A stretch of 64,000 nucleotides of DNA from the NCBI GenBank assembly GCA_964434865.1, contig CAYSWV010000013.1:1-64000 (forward strand). The letters are read 5' to 3'. This document shows, piece after piece, positions 55,289-64,000 of the stretch; within the stretch, counting starts at the first letter, position 1, and each line of letters begins with the position of its first letter. Below the pieces are notes generated by a model, which saw only the letters and a program-made list of their open reading frames with translations, did no database searches and was not told the origin of the DNA. The DNA is from CAYSWV01 sp964434865 (GTDB lineage Bacteria > Cyanobacteriota > Cyanobacteriia > Thermostichales > Thermostichaceae). Position numbers and translations under genes: made by a program.

Positions 55289-57012
55289 ATCATTCGCTCT
55301 GAGCGTTCTAATCGTAACACTACTCGAATAAGTGCTCCAGCGGCTACAGTAGCCAGACCTAAAGCAATGATTGTTAAGGTAGCATGACCTGCCACAAATA
55401 GGTGTGTTGCTGACAGAATAAACGTCCCAAAAAGGAGGGCGTAAATACTACCCATCCCAATCATTGACAGTTTCCTTAGCAATCGGTCCGTTTCTGTAGC
55501 TCTGACTCGCACTCGCAGATCACCTTGATCAAGACGAGTTAACGTGGTTTCAATCCGACGGGGTAGAGTTAAACTAGTATTCGTAAACTCAGCGGCCTGA
55601 CGACTAACCTGGGTTAGGATCGTTTCACTGCTAGGCATTGAAGTGGCTATAAGCTCATCAGCAAAGGGTTGAGCAACAGCCATAAAGTCAAACTCTGGAT
55701 CTAAGCCTTTGCCCAAACCTTCCAGACTGGTCATAGCTCGCATGACAAAGGTAAAGGTAGCTGGAAACCGGAACGGTTGATCATAAGCCATCTCATAGAG
55801 ATCATCACTGATAGCGGTGATAGAAATCTCATCCCCGTTAAATGGCCGCTCCATAAAATTGTCCAGCATATATTGGATTGAGCGGCGCACCGGGGTCATA
55901 TCGGCAGTTGGGACTAGAGCCCCCAGGTCAATGAGAGACTGAACCACCAAATCAGAGTTTTTGGAAGCAATCCCTGTCAAGGTCACCATCAGTTTTTCTT
56001 TAACATCAGACTGAATCCGTCCCATCATGCCAAAATCATAAAAGATGAGTGTGCCATCTGGCTTGACCGCAATATTGCCAGGATGGGGATCAGCATGAAA
56101 GAACCCATCTCTTAAGAGTTGTCGGAGATAAGAGTGGGCACCTAAGCGGGCAATAGCTTTAGGATCTAGACCTGCCGCTGCGATGGCATCATAGTCACTC
56201 ACCTTAATACCCGGTAGATACTCTAGTGTTAGTAGCTTCTGAGAGGTATATCTCCAATACACTCGAGGCACAGCAACTTCAGACATATCCTTAAAATTTC
56301 GCCGGAAGGTATCAGCATTACGCCCTTCGTTAAGGTAATCAACCTCTTCCCACAGCGTCCGACGACACTCCTCGTAAATACCCATCCAATCTCGCCCTTT
56401 ACCTCCCCACTTAGTATGGTTTTGAAAGTAATAGGCAATACCCCGTAAGATATCAAGATCAATGCTAAACAGCTTGGGGAGGCCAGGTCGCTGCACCTTA
56501 ACAACAACTTCCTCGCCTGTTTTGAGCTGAGCTCGGTGAACCTGTCCCAGACTAGCAGCAGCAATGGGTGTGGCATCAAAGTAAAGATAGATTGACTGGA
56601 GCGGCTTCTCTAGCTCCGACTCAATAATTTGAGTCACCTGTTCAAAGTTAAAAGAGGGCACTCGGTCCTGAAGCTTAGAGAGCTCTTCAACGTATTCCGA
56701 GGGAAAAAGATCAGCCCGAGTCGAAAAAAACTGACCCACCTTGATGAAGGTTGGACCCAAGTTTAGAAACGTTTCTCGTAACCAAACTGCCCGATATCGC
56801 CGCCGTTTAGCCCTATGCTCTTCAGTGGGACTGCTGCCGTAACTCCAAGCTCGCTGATCTAGCCAGATAAAAAATAAGAACGTTAGTACAAACCGCCAGA
56901 TATCAACCTGACGGCCCTGACGTGTGTACGAATCCCGGGCCCATCGATACGATGTATAAGGTTTAGTTACGGTCGAGGACGATGACGTCGGCGTCATGAC
57001 ACTAACACTCAA
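55285..57012 (-). CDS. ABC1/UbiB (ADCK) family atypical kinase
   Basis: The 575-residue protein has the KxGQ motif (FIKVGQFFSTRADLFP), the Ala-rich loop (AAASLGQVHRA), HADPHPGN and DFGMMG, and a C-terminal membrane pair (about 510-560). The family regulates quinone synthesis or lipid/plastid stress responses in cyanobacteria and plastids. TTG at 57012 overlaps the upstream stop (TTGA); ATG at 56997 is an alternative. It belongs to the operon with the small upstream protein, PP2C and clpP. Confidence 0.92.
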   Translation of the reverse strand: MSVSVMTPTSSSSTVTKPYTSYRWARDSYTRQGRQVDIWRFVLTFLFFIWLDQRAWSYGSSPTEEHRAKRRRYRAVWLRETFLNLGPTFIKVGQFFSTRADLFPSEYVEELSKLQDRVPSFNFEQVTQIIESELEKPLQSIYLYFDATPIAAASLGQVHRAQLKTGEEVVVKVQRPGLPKLFSIDLDILRGIAYYFQNHTKWGGKGRDWMGIYEECRRTLWEEVDYLNEGRNADTFRRNFKDMSEVAVPRVYWRYTSQKLLTLEYLPGIKVSDYDAIAAAGLDPKAIARLGAHSYLRQLLRDGFFHADPHPGNIAVKPDGTLIFYDFGMMGRIQSDVKEKLMVTLTGIASKNSDLVVQSLIDLGALVPTADMTPVRRSIQYMLDNFMERPFNGDEISITAISDDLYEMAYDQPFRFPATFTFVMRAMTSLEGLGKGLDPEFDFMAVAQPFADELIATSMPSSETILTQVSRQAAEFTNTSLTLPRRIETTLTRLDQGDLRVRVRATETDRLLRKLSMIGMGSIYALLFGTFILSATHLFVAGHATLTIIALGLATVAAGALIRVVLRLERSERMM

Positions 57013-57335
57013 GTAGACTGATTGCGATACTTTTTCAACTCTGAGCGAAGCTGTGCTACCTCAGCCCTCAGATCATCTAAAGCAGCCTGGAGGTCATCTG
57101 ACTGCAAGGAGCCCAAGCCCGATGTCTCAGGGTCGGGGGTGACCTGCTCTTGATTAGCTCGAGCTAGGACATCATCAGGAAAGGTGCGCCAATTCTCTTG
57201 CCATTCAGCTAAGCCCTTACCCACCTCACTAGCTAGATCGGTCAAGGCTGTTTCAACCCGTTCTCGGAATACAGCTGCGGTTGCACGACCCAAAAAGAAA
57301 GCCCGAACAACTGGATTGCTGTCTAAGTTTGTCAT
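57009..57335 (-). CDS. Small conserved protein (DUF6825-like) ahead of the ABC1 kinase gene
   Basis: The 108-residue protein starts MTNLDSNPVVRAFFLGRATA and ends in a coiled coil (LQAALDDLRAEVAQLRSELK). It resembles a small family conserved in cyanobacteria, but I am not certain of the family name. Its stop overlaps the ABC1 start (TTGA), so translation is coupled. A role with the ABC1 kinase or thylakoid membrane is possible. Confidence 0.7.
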   Translation of the reverse strand: MTNLDSNPVVRAFFLGRATAAVFRERVETALTDLASEVGKGLAEWQENWRTFPDDVLARANQEQVTPDPETSGLGSLQSDDLQAALDDLRAEVAQLRSELKKYRNQST

Positions 57336-57571
57336 TGTTCAAGATTGTTAAGAATACAACTCTGAATTATAACGAACTGTGTCGCCCGAAACCTGGAACC
57401 ACACTTCCAGTTAGTCTCAGTCTTGACCCCAAACTGTTTACATATCTTAATAATAGCTGCTTTATCGACAAAATCTAAGAGTTACTTAAAGTTTCTTTGG
57501 CTCGATTGAGGTGGTCTCGGAGACGTTGAGAGCACAACAACAGAATCTTGTCCGCCCTGATCAAAGTCAGG

Positions 57572-57829
57572 TCACTTCGTGATACTTCTAATCCCATAAC
57601 CCACCACAATCCCAATCAACAAGGCCCAAACTTGACCTGACTGGATAAAATTATCAAACCCACCTCTGATATCATCAAAGACTTTATCTTCATCAAAAAC
57701 CCCAGATTGATTTTGAGCGGGTGGCACGCTGATGTAAGCAGTAGTCACAGCAGGATCCACAGACAAGCTAGGCAACATCAAATCGCTATCAGATCGAGTG
57801 ACAGAAGCCGGTAATTTTGGAACAGTCAT
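57572..57829 (-). CDS. Small protein with C-terminal membrane segment
   Basis: An 85-residue frame ending in a transmembrane helix (VWALLIGIVVGYGIRSI) with a lysine at the end, preceded by an acidic loop (FDEDKVFDDIRGGFDNF). This is typical of tail-anchored proteins. Family not recognised. AAGGAG lies about seven bases upstream of the ATG, giving some support that it is real. Confidence 0.6.
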   Translation of the reverse strand: MTVPKLPASVTRSDSDLMLPSLSVDPAVTTAYISVPPAQNQSGVFDEDKVFDDIRGGFDNFIQSGQVWALLIGIVVGYGIRSITK

Positions 57830-57936
57830 CAGAGGGTACTCCTTGGATCTTGATGGATAGAGAAATTTTAGTTGATAGAGTCTTAGGTCTCAATCGACAC
57901 TTATAGCTTAGATCCTTAGCTCACCCTCTTTGTAAC

Positions 57937-59568
57937 TTAGGCTTCTGCAGTTGGCAAGACTTTGAGGACTACCAATGTCATATCGTCTAGAGAGGTGATC
58001 CGAGATTGCAGCATTTGAGCGGTGATGGGAGCAATTTCATCTGGAGCGAGGTCTTGTAGCAGGGTGTCAGTATAGATAGGGGGGACAACGACCCGGCCTG
58101 CTGCCTTGCCTCTAAAGGCTTCCACTTGCTGAAACAAGCATTCAAGAATGGCTTGCGGATCTTGAAATCGTTGTGATGCATACTGAATAGCCGCTTCTAA
58201 CCCACTGGCTTCCAGGCGTTCACCTTGAGAATTGGCAGCTTCAGTAAACCCATCAGTATAATAAACTACCACATCTCCAGGTTGTAACTCAACACTCCGT
58301 TCTTCGTAAGCACTATCAGGAGTTAAGCCAATTAGAGGACCTGCAGTATCTAGGGGTTGAATATCATGGGTCTTAGCGTGCCACCAGAGGGTAGGATTAT
58401 GAGCTGCATTACTAAAGGACAACCGATGAGTTTCAGGATCATAGTCTGAATAAAACAAGCTGATAAATCGGTTTGAACTATCCAGATCTTGAAACATGAC
58501 TTGATTAAGGTGCTCCAAGATTCGAGCTGGACTATGGTAGTGCAACACTTCAGCTCGTAACATGCCGCGAGTCATGGTCATGAGTAAACCAGCAGGGACA
58601 CCCTTACCCATGACATCACCAATGACAATACCTAGCCGTTGGCGCTCTTCAGGGATCGTATTGGACCGTTTAGTGGGTACTCGAATAAAGTCGTAGTAAT
58701 CTCCACCAACCTTGTTAGCGGCTTGACAGCGAGCAGCCAGGGAAATACCAAAAATCTTGGGATGATTGCGGGGTAGAAGCTGGGATTGTATTTCTGAGCC
58801 AATTTCTAACTCTTTATCTAGAGCGACCCGCTTGTGCAAAGCAGCTGTCAGTTCATCGTTTTCAATGGCAACGGCAGCTTGATCAGCAATAACCCTGAGG
58901 AGCTGCTGACGCCCTTCGGTCCAACTATAGCCTTCATCCTGGCTGAAAACGAGTAGTCGGCCGCGAACCGTATTGCGAATGAGCAGAGGGGTGCCTTGGA
59001 GAGTCAGATGGGGCCCTAGATCTTGCAGCAGTTGTTGATCAAGCAGATGTTCAATCCATGATCGAGTATCACTTTTTTCAAACGGAGAGACTAGTCCTTC
59101 AGCTAAGTCAGAGTCTGTTGTTAGAGGAGCCTCTGTATCGGGTGTTAACCAATGTTGAGCCAGCGACTGAATCGTTTGGATGACAGACGTTCGAATCAAA
59201 TCTCGCTGAGTGCTGTCAGCACAATGCAATTGTTCAAGTTGAACGGTTCCATTTGCATTAAAGAGCAGCAAAATCCCACCATCCGCATCAGTGAGATGGC
59301 TAGCTACAAACACAATCAGTTCTAGGACTTGATTTAAGTTTTTAAACGAGCGGAGCGCAAAGGAGAGAGCACTAAACAGGTCCTGCATCTTACGATGCTC
59401 TCGGTTGACAGCTGTGATCTGATCATCATGCTGTGTGTCTTGGGGTTGAGGGTCGGAGTCCATCGTCTCTATCTCTTCGGAGACAACTTCAGATTGAGTC
59501 TTGTAGATCTCTGTGTCATCAATCCCCAGAGCATCGTGGGTTACAGGGTCACCAGTAAAAGTATCCAT
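57937..59568 (-). CDS. GAF-PP2C (RsbU/SpoIIE-like) protein phosphatase
   Basis: The 543-residue cytoplasmic protein has a GAF domain (about 65-240; ILLLFNANGTVQ, LRVIADQAAVAIEN) and a PP2C/SpoIIE phosphatase domain (about 260-535; VGGDYYDF, IGDVMGKGVPAGLLMT, VVYYTDGFTEAAN, DDMTLVVLKV). Such proteins act in partner-switching signal pathways by dephosphorylating anti-sigma-antagonist-like proteins. The GAF ligand is unknown. No anti-sigma antagonist gene is adjacent. Confidence 0.9.
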   Translation of the reverse strand: MDTFTGDPVTHDALGIDDTEIYKTQSEVVSEEIETMDSDPQPQDTQHDDQITAVNREHRKMQDLFSALSFALRSFKNLNQVLELIVFVASHLTDADGGILLLFNANGTVQLEQLHCADSTQRDLIRTSVIQTIQSLAQHWLTPDTEAPLTTDSDLAEGLVSPFEKSDTRSWIEHLLDQQLLQDLGPHLTLQGTPLLIRNTVRGRLLVFSQDEGYSWTEGRQQLLRVIADQAAVAIENDELTAALHKRVALDKELEIGSEIQSQLLPRNHPKIFGISLAARCQAANKVGGDYYDFIRVPTKRSNTIPEERQRLGIVIGDVMGKGVPAGLLMTMTRGMLRAEVLHYHSPARILEHLNQVMFQDLDSSNRFISLFYSDYDPETHRLSFSNAAHNPTLWWHAKTHDIQPLDTAGPLIGLTPDSAYEERSVELQPGDVVVYYTDGFTEAANSQGERLEASGLEAAIQYASQRFQDPQAILECLFQQVEAFRGKAAGRVVVPPIYTDTLLQDLAPDEIAPITAQMLQSRITSLDDMTLVVLKVLPTAEA

Positions 59569-59935
59569 ATGAAGTGGCTCATTAATAATCTCTACCTAGG
59601 TCATATTGGGTAGGCCTGAAGCTAGCTGAGCTGGGTTATAAGATTTCTCATACACAATGCCTATCTTGGTCAATCACTCCTCTACTAAATCACGTCTCTG
59701 CTATTGAATCACACTCCACCAGATCCGATTACAGTCCTTCACAATGGATCGCCAATGCAATAGCTTTAGATAAATATCCTCACTCATCACTAGCTTGGCC
59801 AAACAGTTTAACAGATTATGTGGATCAGAGTGTCACTGTAACCCTTACTTTTACTAGGTGATCTAATGCTGGTGACAATCTCTGAAGAGAGTCCTCAATC
59901 AGTCCTATAAGATCTTCACCTATAAGATCTTCCAC
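59569..59935. other. Intergenic region between the GAF-PP2C gene and priA
   Basis: 367 bases upstream of the GAF-PP2C gene and downstream of priA, so it holds the promoter of the former. Apart from the 15-bp repeats at 59904-59949, nothing was recognised. Confidence 0.4.
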
Positions 59936-59949
59936 CTATAAGATCTTCA
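59904..59949. repeat. Three tandem 15-bp copies overlapping the end of priA
   Basis: CCTATAAGATCTTCA occurs at 59904-59918, with one extra C at 59919-59934, and again at 59935-59949. The last copy contains the stop codon of priA, so the other two are duplicates of the gene end lying downstream of it. Confidence 0.9.
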
Positions 59950-62341
59950 ATGGATCAATGTCTAGGCTAAGCCGGACTCCACTGGGAACAGCTAAGGCTG
60001 AGAGATGAGTATCAATAAGCTGGCGATCCCAAGCATAGGCCTCTGTTTCTTTGACCAAGAGTTGCCAGCGATGCCAGTTACTCACACGAGCCACTTGCGC
60101 TGGACAGGGGCCTAACAGCTCAGCGGGCAGGGTCTGGAGTTGAGCTTTGATCTCGTGACAGGTGGCTTCTAGTAACTGGGGGTCTTGACTACTCAGCCGC
60201 ATCAGGATCATGGATCGATAGGGTGGATACCCACTGTCGAGGCGATGCTGTAATTCCGTTTTGACAAATTGGCTATAGTTATAAGTCTTAACGGCTTGTA
60301 GCGTTGGGTGTTCTGGCAAATACGTTTGAATAATAACCTGTCCGGCTTGAGATCCTCGTCCAGCTCGACCTGCTACTTGAGTTAAAAGTTGAAAGCAGCG
60401 CTCGGCGGACCGAAAATCAGCCTGGTTCAATAGGCCATCAGCTGTAATTACCCCAACCAAGGTAACATTGGGAATATCCAAGCCTTTGGTTAACATTTGA
60501 GTACCTACCAAAACATCGGCGTCCCCTTGAGCAAACTGATCTAAAAGCCTCCGATGGGATCCCTTGCGGCTGGTTGAATCACTATCAAATCGTAAAACCG
60601 CTCGATCAGGCCAGCGCTGATTTAGGATCTCAACTACTTTTTGCGTGCCACTCCCAAAGTGCTTCAAATAGTAAGATCCACAGGCCGGACATGATGAAGG
60701 TTGCTGACGTTGATCACCACAGTAATGGCAGCGTAACTGCTGGCCCACTTGATGAAACGATAGTGAAACATCACAGTGATCACAAACCAGCACATACCCA
60801 CAACTCCGACACATGACAAAGGTACTGTAGCCACGGCGAGGCACAAATAGGATAACTTGTTCATTTTGATCGAAAGCGGTGGCGAGGGCGGTACTCAAGT
60901 ATTGACTTAAAACAGAACGGTTTCCCTTTTCTAGCTCTAAGCGCATATCCACTAAAGTAACGGGGGGCCAATCAGCGTGGTGGTGGATCTCAGCAGCGAT
61001 GCGAGTGGGTAAGCTCAACACCTTGAGCTGGCGGCTAAGACTATCGACGTACGTTTCTAGAGAGGGGGTTGCGGATCCCAGAAGTAGGGGACAGGATTCT
61101 AGCTCTGAGCGCCAAGCTGCAACCTTACGAGCGTGATAACACGGTTGGGGTTGATCTTGCTTATAACTATCATCATGCTCTTCGTCCAAGATAATTAGGC
61201 CTAACTTAGGTAAAGGGGCAAATATCGCTGAGCGCGTCCCAATCACCACTTGCGGACAATCATTGAGCATTAAGCGCCAAGTATCAAAGCGTTCTCCAAC
61301 TGATAAATCACTGTGATAGACTAATACGCTAGATCTAAAGCGCGCTCGAAACCGATCCGTCAACTGAGGAGTTAGACCAATTTCTGGCACCAGCACTAAC
61401 GCTGAAGTCTTTGCCTCCAGAACTCTAGCAATACTCTGCAGATAAACTTCCGTTTTCCCTGAGCCGGTCACACCATGTAGCAAAAATGACTGAGATTGGC
61501 CTAGGGCTTTCACAATCTGGTCTACAGCCTCTTGTTGAGAGGTCGTTAACTGACGGGGCTGATCAGGTGGCATCAGAGGCCCACCCACTAGTCTGAGAAC
61601 TTCACGCTGACTAATTTCAACATAGCCTTTACGAGCCAGGCTTTGAACCACGCTACGAGTTGATCCCGTTTGACTTAACAGATCACTCAGGCTAACTTCT
61701 CCTCCTAATCGTTTCAAGCCAGCTAGGACATCGCGTTGTTTCGAGGTCAGTGCCACTGTAGGATCTTCACAACTCAAGGTAACCACTTGGTGTTTTTTGG
61801 GTTGTGGTAGCGCTAAGTCTTGCCAATAACTGCTCACATACCCGGCTCGTTGTAACTCCTTCAAGCCAGCGGCAGCTTGTGGGATCTGTCGTTTAAGATA
61901 CTGCCAGGCCAAGTCACCCTTCTTAGTCTGTAATAGGGTCACAATAGCTTGAGCTGATGTAGAAAGAACTCCCTCTGTCAGGAGGGGAGCTGAAACCAGG
62001 TAGACCCGACGTTGAGACCGAGTCAGTAAACCAGCAGGTAGTACAGTCCGGAGCACTTGAGCCATGGAGGTGAGGTAGTAGGTAGCAACGCGTTCTAGTA
62101 AAGGCCAGAAACTAGGTGGCAAGATCCCAGCAGCTACGCGCTCTTCGACTAGTCGGATTGAAGTTGGCTTTAGTGTCGGTGGGACTGTTGAATGGAGGCG
62201 AACAACAATACCGTGAATCAATTGAGATCCAAACGGTACAGCCACAATGTCCCCTGATTGTAAATCTAGATCAGCTGGACACTGATACGTGTAGCAACCT
62301 GACTGTTTTGGTGCATCAACCCAAACTTCAACCCAAATCAT
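59936..62341 (-). CDS. priA: Primosomal protein N' (replication restart helicase PriA)
   Basis: The 801-residue SF2 helicase restarts stalled replication forks. Walker A (LHGVTGSGKTEVYLQ), DEEH (LDEEHDDSYKQ), and the zinc-binding cysteines (CRSCGYVLVCDHC, LRCHYCGD, CPACGS) are present, as is the C-terminal QVAGRAGRG motif. Full length. The gene end contains tandem duplications. Confidence 0.95.
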   Translation of the reverse strand: MIWVEVWVDAPKQSGCYTYQCPADLDLQSGDIVAVPFGSQLIHGIVVRLHSTVPPTLKPTSIRLVEERVAAGILPPSFWPLLERVATYYLTSMAQVLRTVLPAGLLTRSQRRVYLVSAPLLTEGVLSTSAQAIVTLLQTKKGDLAWQYLKRQIPQAAAGLKELQRAGYVSSYWQDLALPQPKKHQVVTLSCEDPTVALTSKQRDVLAGLKRLGGEVSLSDLLSQTGSTRSVVQSLARKGYVEISQREVLRLVGGPLMPPDQPRQLTTSQQEAVDQIVKALGQSQSFLLHGVTGSGKTEVYLQSIARVLEAKTSALVLVPEIGLTPQLTDRFRARFRSSVLVYHSDLSVGERFDTWRLMLNDCPQVVIGTRSAIFAPLPKLGLIILDEEHDDSYKQDQPQPCYHARKVAAWRSELESCPLLLGSATPSLETYVDSLSRQLKVLSLPTRIAAEIHHHADWPPVTLVDMRLELEKGNRSVLSQYLSTALATAFDQNEQVILFVPRRGYSTFVMCRSCGYVLVCDHCDVSLSFHQVGQQLRCHYCGDQRQQPSSCPACGSYYLKHFGSGTQKVVEILNQRWPDRAVLRFDSDSTSRKGSHRRLLDQFAQGDADVLVGTQMLTKGLDIPNVTLVGVITADGLLNQADFRSAERCFQLLTQVAGRAGRGSQAGQVIIQTYLPEHPTLQAVKTYNYSQFVKTELQHRLDSGYPPYRSMILMRLSSQDPQLLEATCHEIKAQLQTLPAELLGPCPAQVARVSNWHRWQLLVKETEAYAWDRQLIDTHLSALAVPSGVRLSLDIDPLKIL

Positions 62342-62452
62342 GATGTTTACTCATTCAATAAGTGGGGCAAGATAATAAGCGGGAGTTACAAGGGGATGGG
62401 ACTCGATTCATCAGCCAAATTCCGCCATAATAAGATTGTGTGTTAATGAGAC

Positions 62453-63049
62453 ATGATGGTGACCCTTTCTCCACAACTACAACAATTTGCTCAGTGGCTA
62501 GCTGGACATTTTAACAATCTTGAGCAGGCGATTGATCAACCAGTTTGGTTTGCTAATATCCATGTGTATCAGTGTCCTCTTTCACTATCTGTATTTGGAG
62601 ATCTAGCTTTTTACGTTGAACAAGTTTATGATATCAATCTTAATGCTCCCTACCGGCAACGTGTGGTTCGCTTGTTAGAAACGGATGGCATCATGCAGAT
62701 CAAAACCTATGCCCTTAAAGCACCTGAATCTTACATGGGTGCGGGCCGCGATTTGGCTAAACTTAAAGCTATCACCTCTGATCAAGTTGAAGAAATGCCA
62801 GGCTGCCTCAGTTCAATCGAATGGACGGGATCTCACTTTAAAGGTCAAAGTCTGGATCAGAGTTGTATTGTTGTACGCAAAAACCAAACCACTTACCACT
62901 ACAACGAGTTTGAACTCACTGAGAATCACTTCAAGAGTCTTGATCAAGGGAAAGATCCTGATACTCACCAAGTGGTGTGGGGATCACTATCGGGACCCTT
63001 TGAATTTAATAAAATAGAAGATTTTTCAGCCTACCTACCCACCTTTTGA
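62453..63049 (+). CDS. CpeT/CpcT-family phycobiliprotein bilin lyase
   Basis: The 198-residue protein has the CpeT/CpcT pattern (QQFAQWLAGHFNNLEQA, NAPYRQRVVRLLE, KTYALKAPESYMGAGRD, CLSSIEW). The family attaches phycocyanobilin or phycoerythrobilin to a Cys of the beta subunit of phycocyanin or phycoerythrin. Which substrate it serves cannot be read here. Together with apcD it shows that phycobiliproteins are made. Start is the first of two ATG; the divergent priA starts 112 bases away. Confidence 0.85.
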   Translation: MMVTLSPQLQQFAQWLAGHFNNLEQAIDQPVWFANIHVYQCPLSLSVFGDLAFYVEQVYDINLNAPYRQRVVRLLETDGIMQIKTYALKAPESYMGAGRDLAKLKAITSDQVEEMPGCLSSIEWTGSHFKGQSLDQSCIVVRKNQTTYHYNEFELTENHFKSLDQGKDPDTHQVVWGSLSGPFEFNKIEDFSAYLPTF

Positions 63050-63174
63050 TGAGTTACTGATTTAGTCTAAAGTCTCTTTAGCAAAGCAAGGTTAAAATTA
63101 GCCAGCTAAGGTCAAGAGGAAGTTATCGAAAAGTCGATTCAGATAGGATTATCGTAGGAGAGCATTGGTTAGAT

Positions 63175-64000
63175 TCAATCTCCAAAATCGCTAACCTCAA
63201 CTGTTTTCAACGTCCATGGGATGGTAACGGTAAACGTACTGCCAACTCCAACTTGACTGTCAACGGTGATGGTACCGCCATGAAGTTCCAAGCACTTTTT
63301 GACAACCGCTAATCCTAACCCTGTACCTGTAGCTGTACCAACGTTTTGACCTCGATGAAAGGATTCAAAAAGGTGGTGTTGGTCAGTCGCTGGGATACCT
63401 ACCCCTTGATCAGAGATTTTAAAGTGAGTGCATTCTGACTCATTGATAACCATAAATTGAATCTGACCTTCTTCAGGGGAGTACTTGATAGCATTGGTTA
63501 ATAAGCTCATCAGGATAGATCGCAATAACTTTTCATCTAGGCACGCTGGGGCGGGTGATCCCTGAAATTTAATGGTAATAGCATGTTGAGTTTGACAATT
63601 GAATTTGACCTCTTCAACTAACTGACAACAAAATGACTTGAGATCTAACAGTTGTGGATTGAATTCTAGTTTGCCAGCTTCGGCCCGGCTCAAGGTCAAA
63701 ATATCTGCTAGCAGTTGGGTCATCGTTTTGGCTGCTGAGCGAATGCGCCTTAGATTTCGAGTTTTTTTGGCTTCTGTGCAATGAGGACTACTCTCTAATA
63801 ACTGAGTTGAGACTAAAATGGCACTTAGAGGGGTTCGAAATTCGTGTGAAGCTAAGGCAAAGAAGTTAACCTTCAAATCCGATAGATCTTTTTCAGCCTG
63901 GATCACCTGCCGATCAGCTTCAACTTGTTGCCTTGCTTCAATCTCAGCCAACCAGGATTCCTGGAGGTGTTGGAGCTGAAGGTGTTGGTTTTCTAATTCC
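63175..64000 (-). CDS. Sensor histidine kinase, C-terminal part (5' end outside window)
   Basis: The frame is open past the window edge; a TTG at 63951 could be mistaken for a start, but sequence upstream (ELENQHLQLQHLQESWLAE) is a coiled-coil linker in the same frame. The kinase core is complete: H-box FFALASHEFRTPLSAI, N-box SLLTNAIKYSPEEGQ, G-boxes ISDQGVGIPA and GTGLGLAVVKK. Input domains lie outside the window and are unknown. Confidence 0.93.
   Translation of the reverse strand, partial: ELENQHLQLQHLQESWLAEIEARQQVEADRQVIQAEKDLSDLKVNFFALASHEFRTPLSAILVSTQLLESSPHCTEAKKTRNLRRIRSAAKTMTQLLADILTLSRAEAGKLEFNPQLLDLKSFCCQLVEEVKFNCQTQHAITIKFQGSPAPACLDEKLLRSILMSLLTNAIKYSPEEGQIQFMVINESECTHFKISDQGVGIPATDQHHLFESFHRGQNVGTATGTGLGLAVVKKCLELHGGTITVDSQVGVGSTFTVTIPWTLKTVEVSDFGD

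Noticed and set aside
1..64000. tRNA, rRNA, insertion sequences or prophage genes
   Set aside because: I scanned the intergenic DNA and gene list and found no tRNA arm patterns, transposase or phage structural genes. A covariance-model search would be needed to exclude small RNAs.

Overview
This window is chromosomal DNA of a cyanobacterium. The evidence is an allophycocyanin alpha-B core subunit (ApcD), a CpeT/CpcT-type bilin lyase, a PatA-type response regulator at the head of a type IV pilus taxis cluster, an NtcB-like LysR regulator, ThyX instead of ThyA, and orthocaspase and ABC1-kinase genes. Base composition is close to balanced. The tetramer GATC is clearly over-represented. Two runs of exactly 100 N mark scaffold joins, and both lie inside short tandem repeats. 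No rRNA, tRNA, CRISPR array, insertion sequence or prophage was recognised.

Layout. 1-3 kb: the end of a phytase-like esterase, a serine hydrolase and a phosphodiester glycosidase. 3.3-6.9 kb: a long nitrite/sulfite reductase with an extra C-terminal domain, an unrecognised partner and an Rrf2 regulator. 7-9 kb: pilT and apcD. 9.2-14.3 kb: a glutathione transferase, a kinase flanked by a CHAT-like and a TIR-like domain, a DCC thioredoxin-like protein and a glycosyltransferase. 14.3-17.3 kb: NtcB-like regulator, DprA and a CobO-like protein without a P-loop. 17.3-19.2 kb: overlapping MazG-type hydrolase, thyX and dCMP deaminase genes. 19.5-24 kb: a pseudo-orthocaspase, an FHA protein and an FAD oxidoreductase. 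24.2-28.6 kb: pstSCAB with a Pho-box-like promoter. 28.9-32.6 kb: chromate transporter, CPBP protease, pyrophosphatase, and an OB-fold/membrane/PspA-like fusion. 33-46 kb: a taxis operon (PatA-like regulator, CheY, CheW, three receptors, hybrid CheA). 46-53 kb: FAD hydroxylase, an AraC fragment, moaA and sbcC. 53-57.3 kb: coaE, clpP, a PP2C phosphatase, an ABC1/UbiB protein and a small partner. 57.5-64 kb: a small membrane protein, a GAF-PP2C phosphatase, priA, a CpeT/CpcT lyase and the end of a sensor kinase.

How the genes fit together. Three sets are clear pathways: phosphate uptake (pst), a possible dCTP-to-dTMP route (MazG-type hydrolase, dCMP deaminase, ThyX), and pilus-based taxis (the 33-46 kb operon with pilT at 7 kb). 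Several proteins look like pseudoenzymes, with the fold kept and catalytic residues lost: the CHAT-like domain, the orthocaspase, the CobO paralogue and the thermonuclease-like domain. The most unusual architectures are the CHAT-like/kinase/TIR-like protein and the OB-fold protein with a PspA/Vipp1-like tail. Their functions are inferred from sequence alone.
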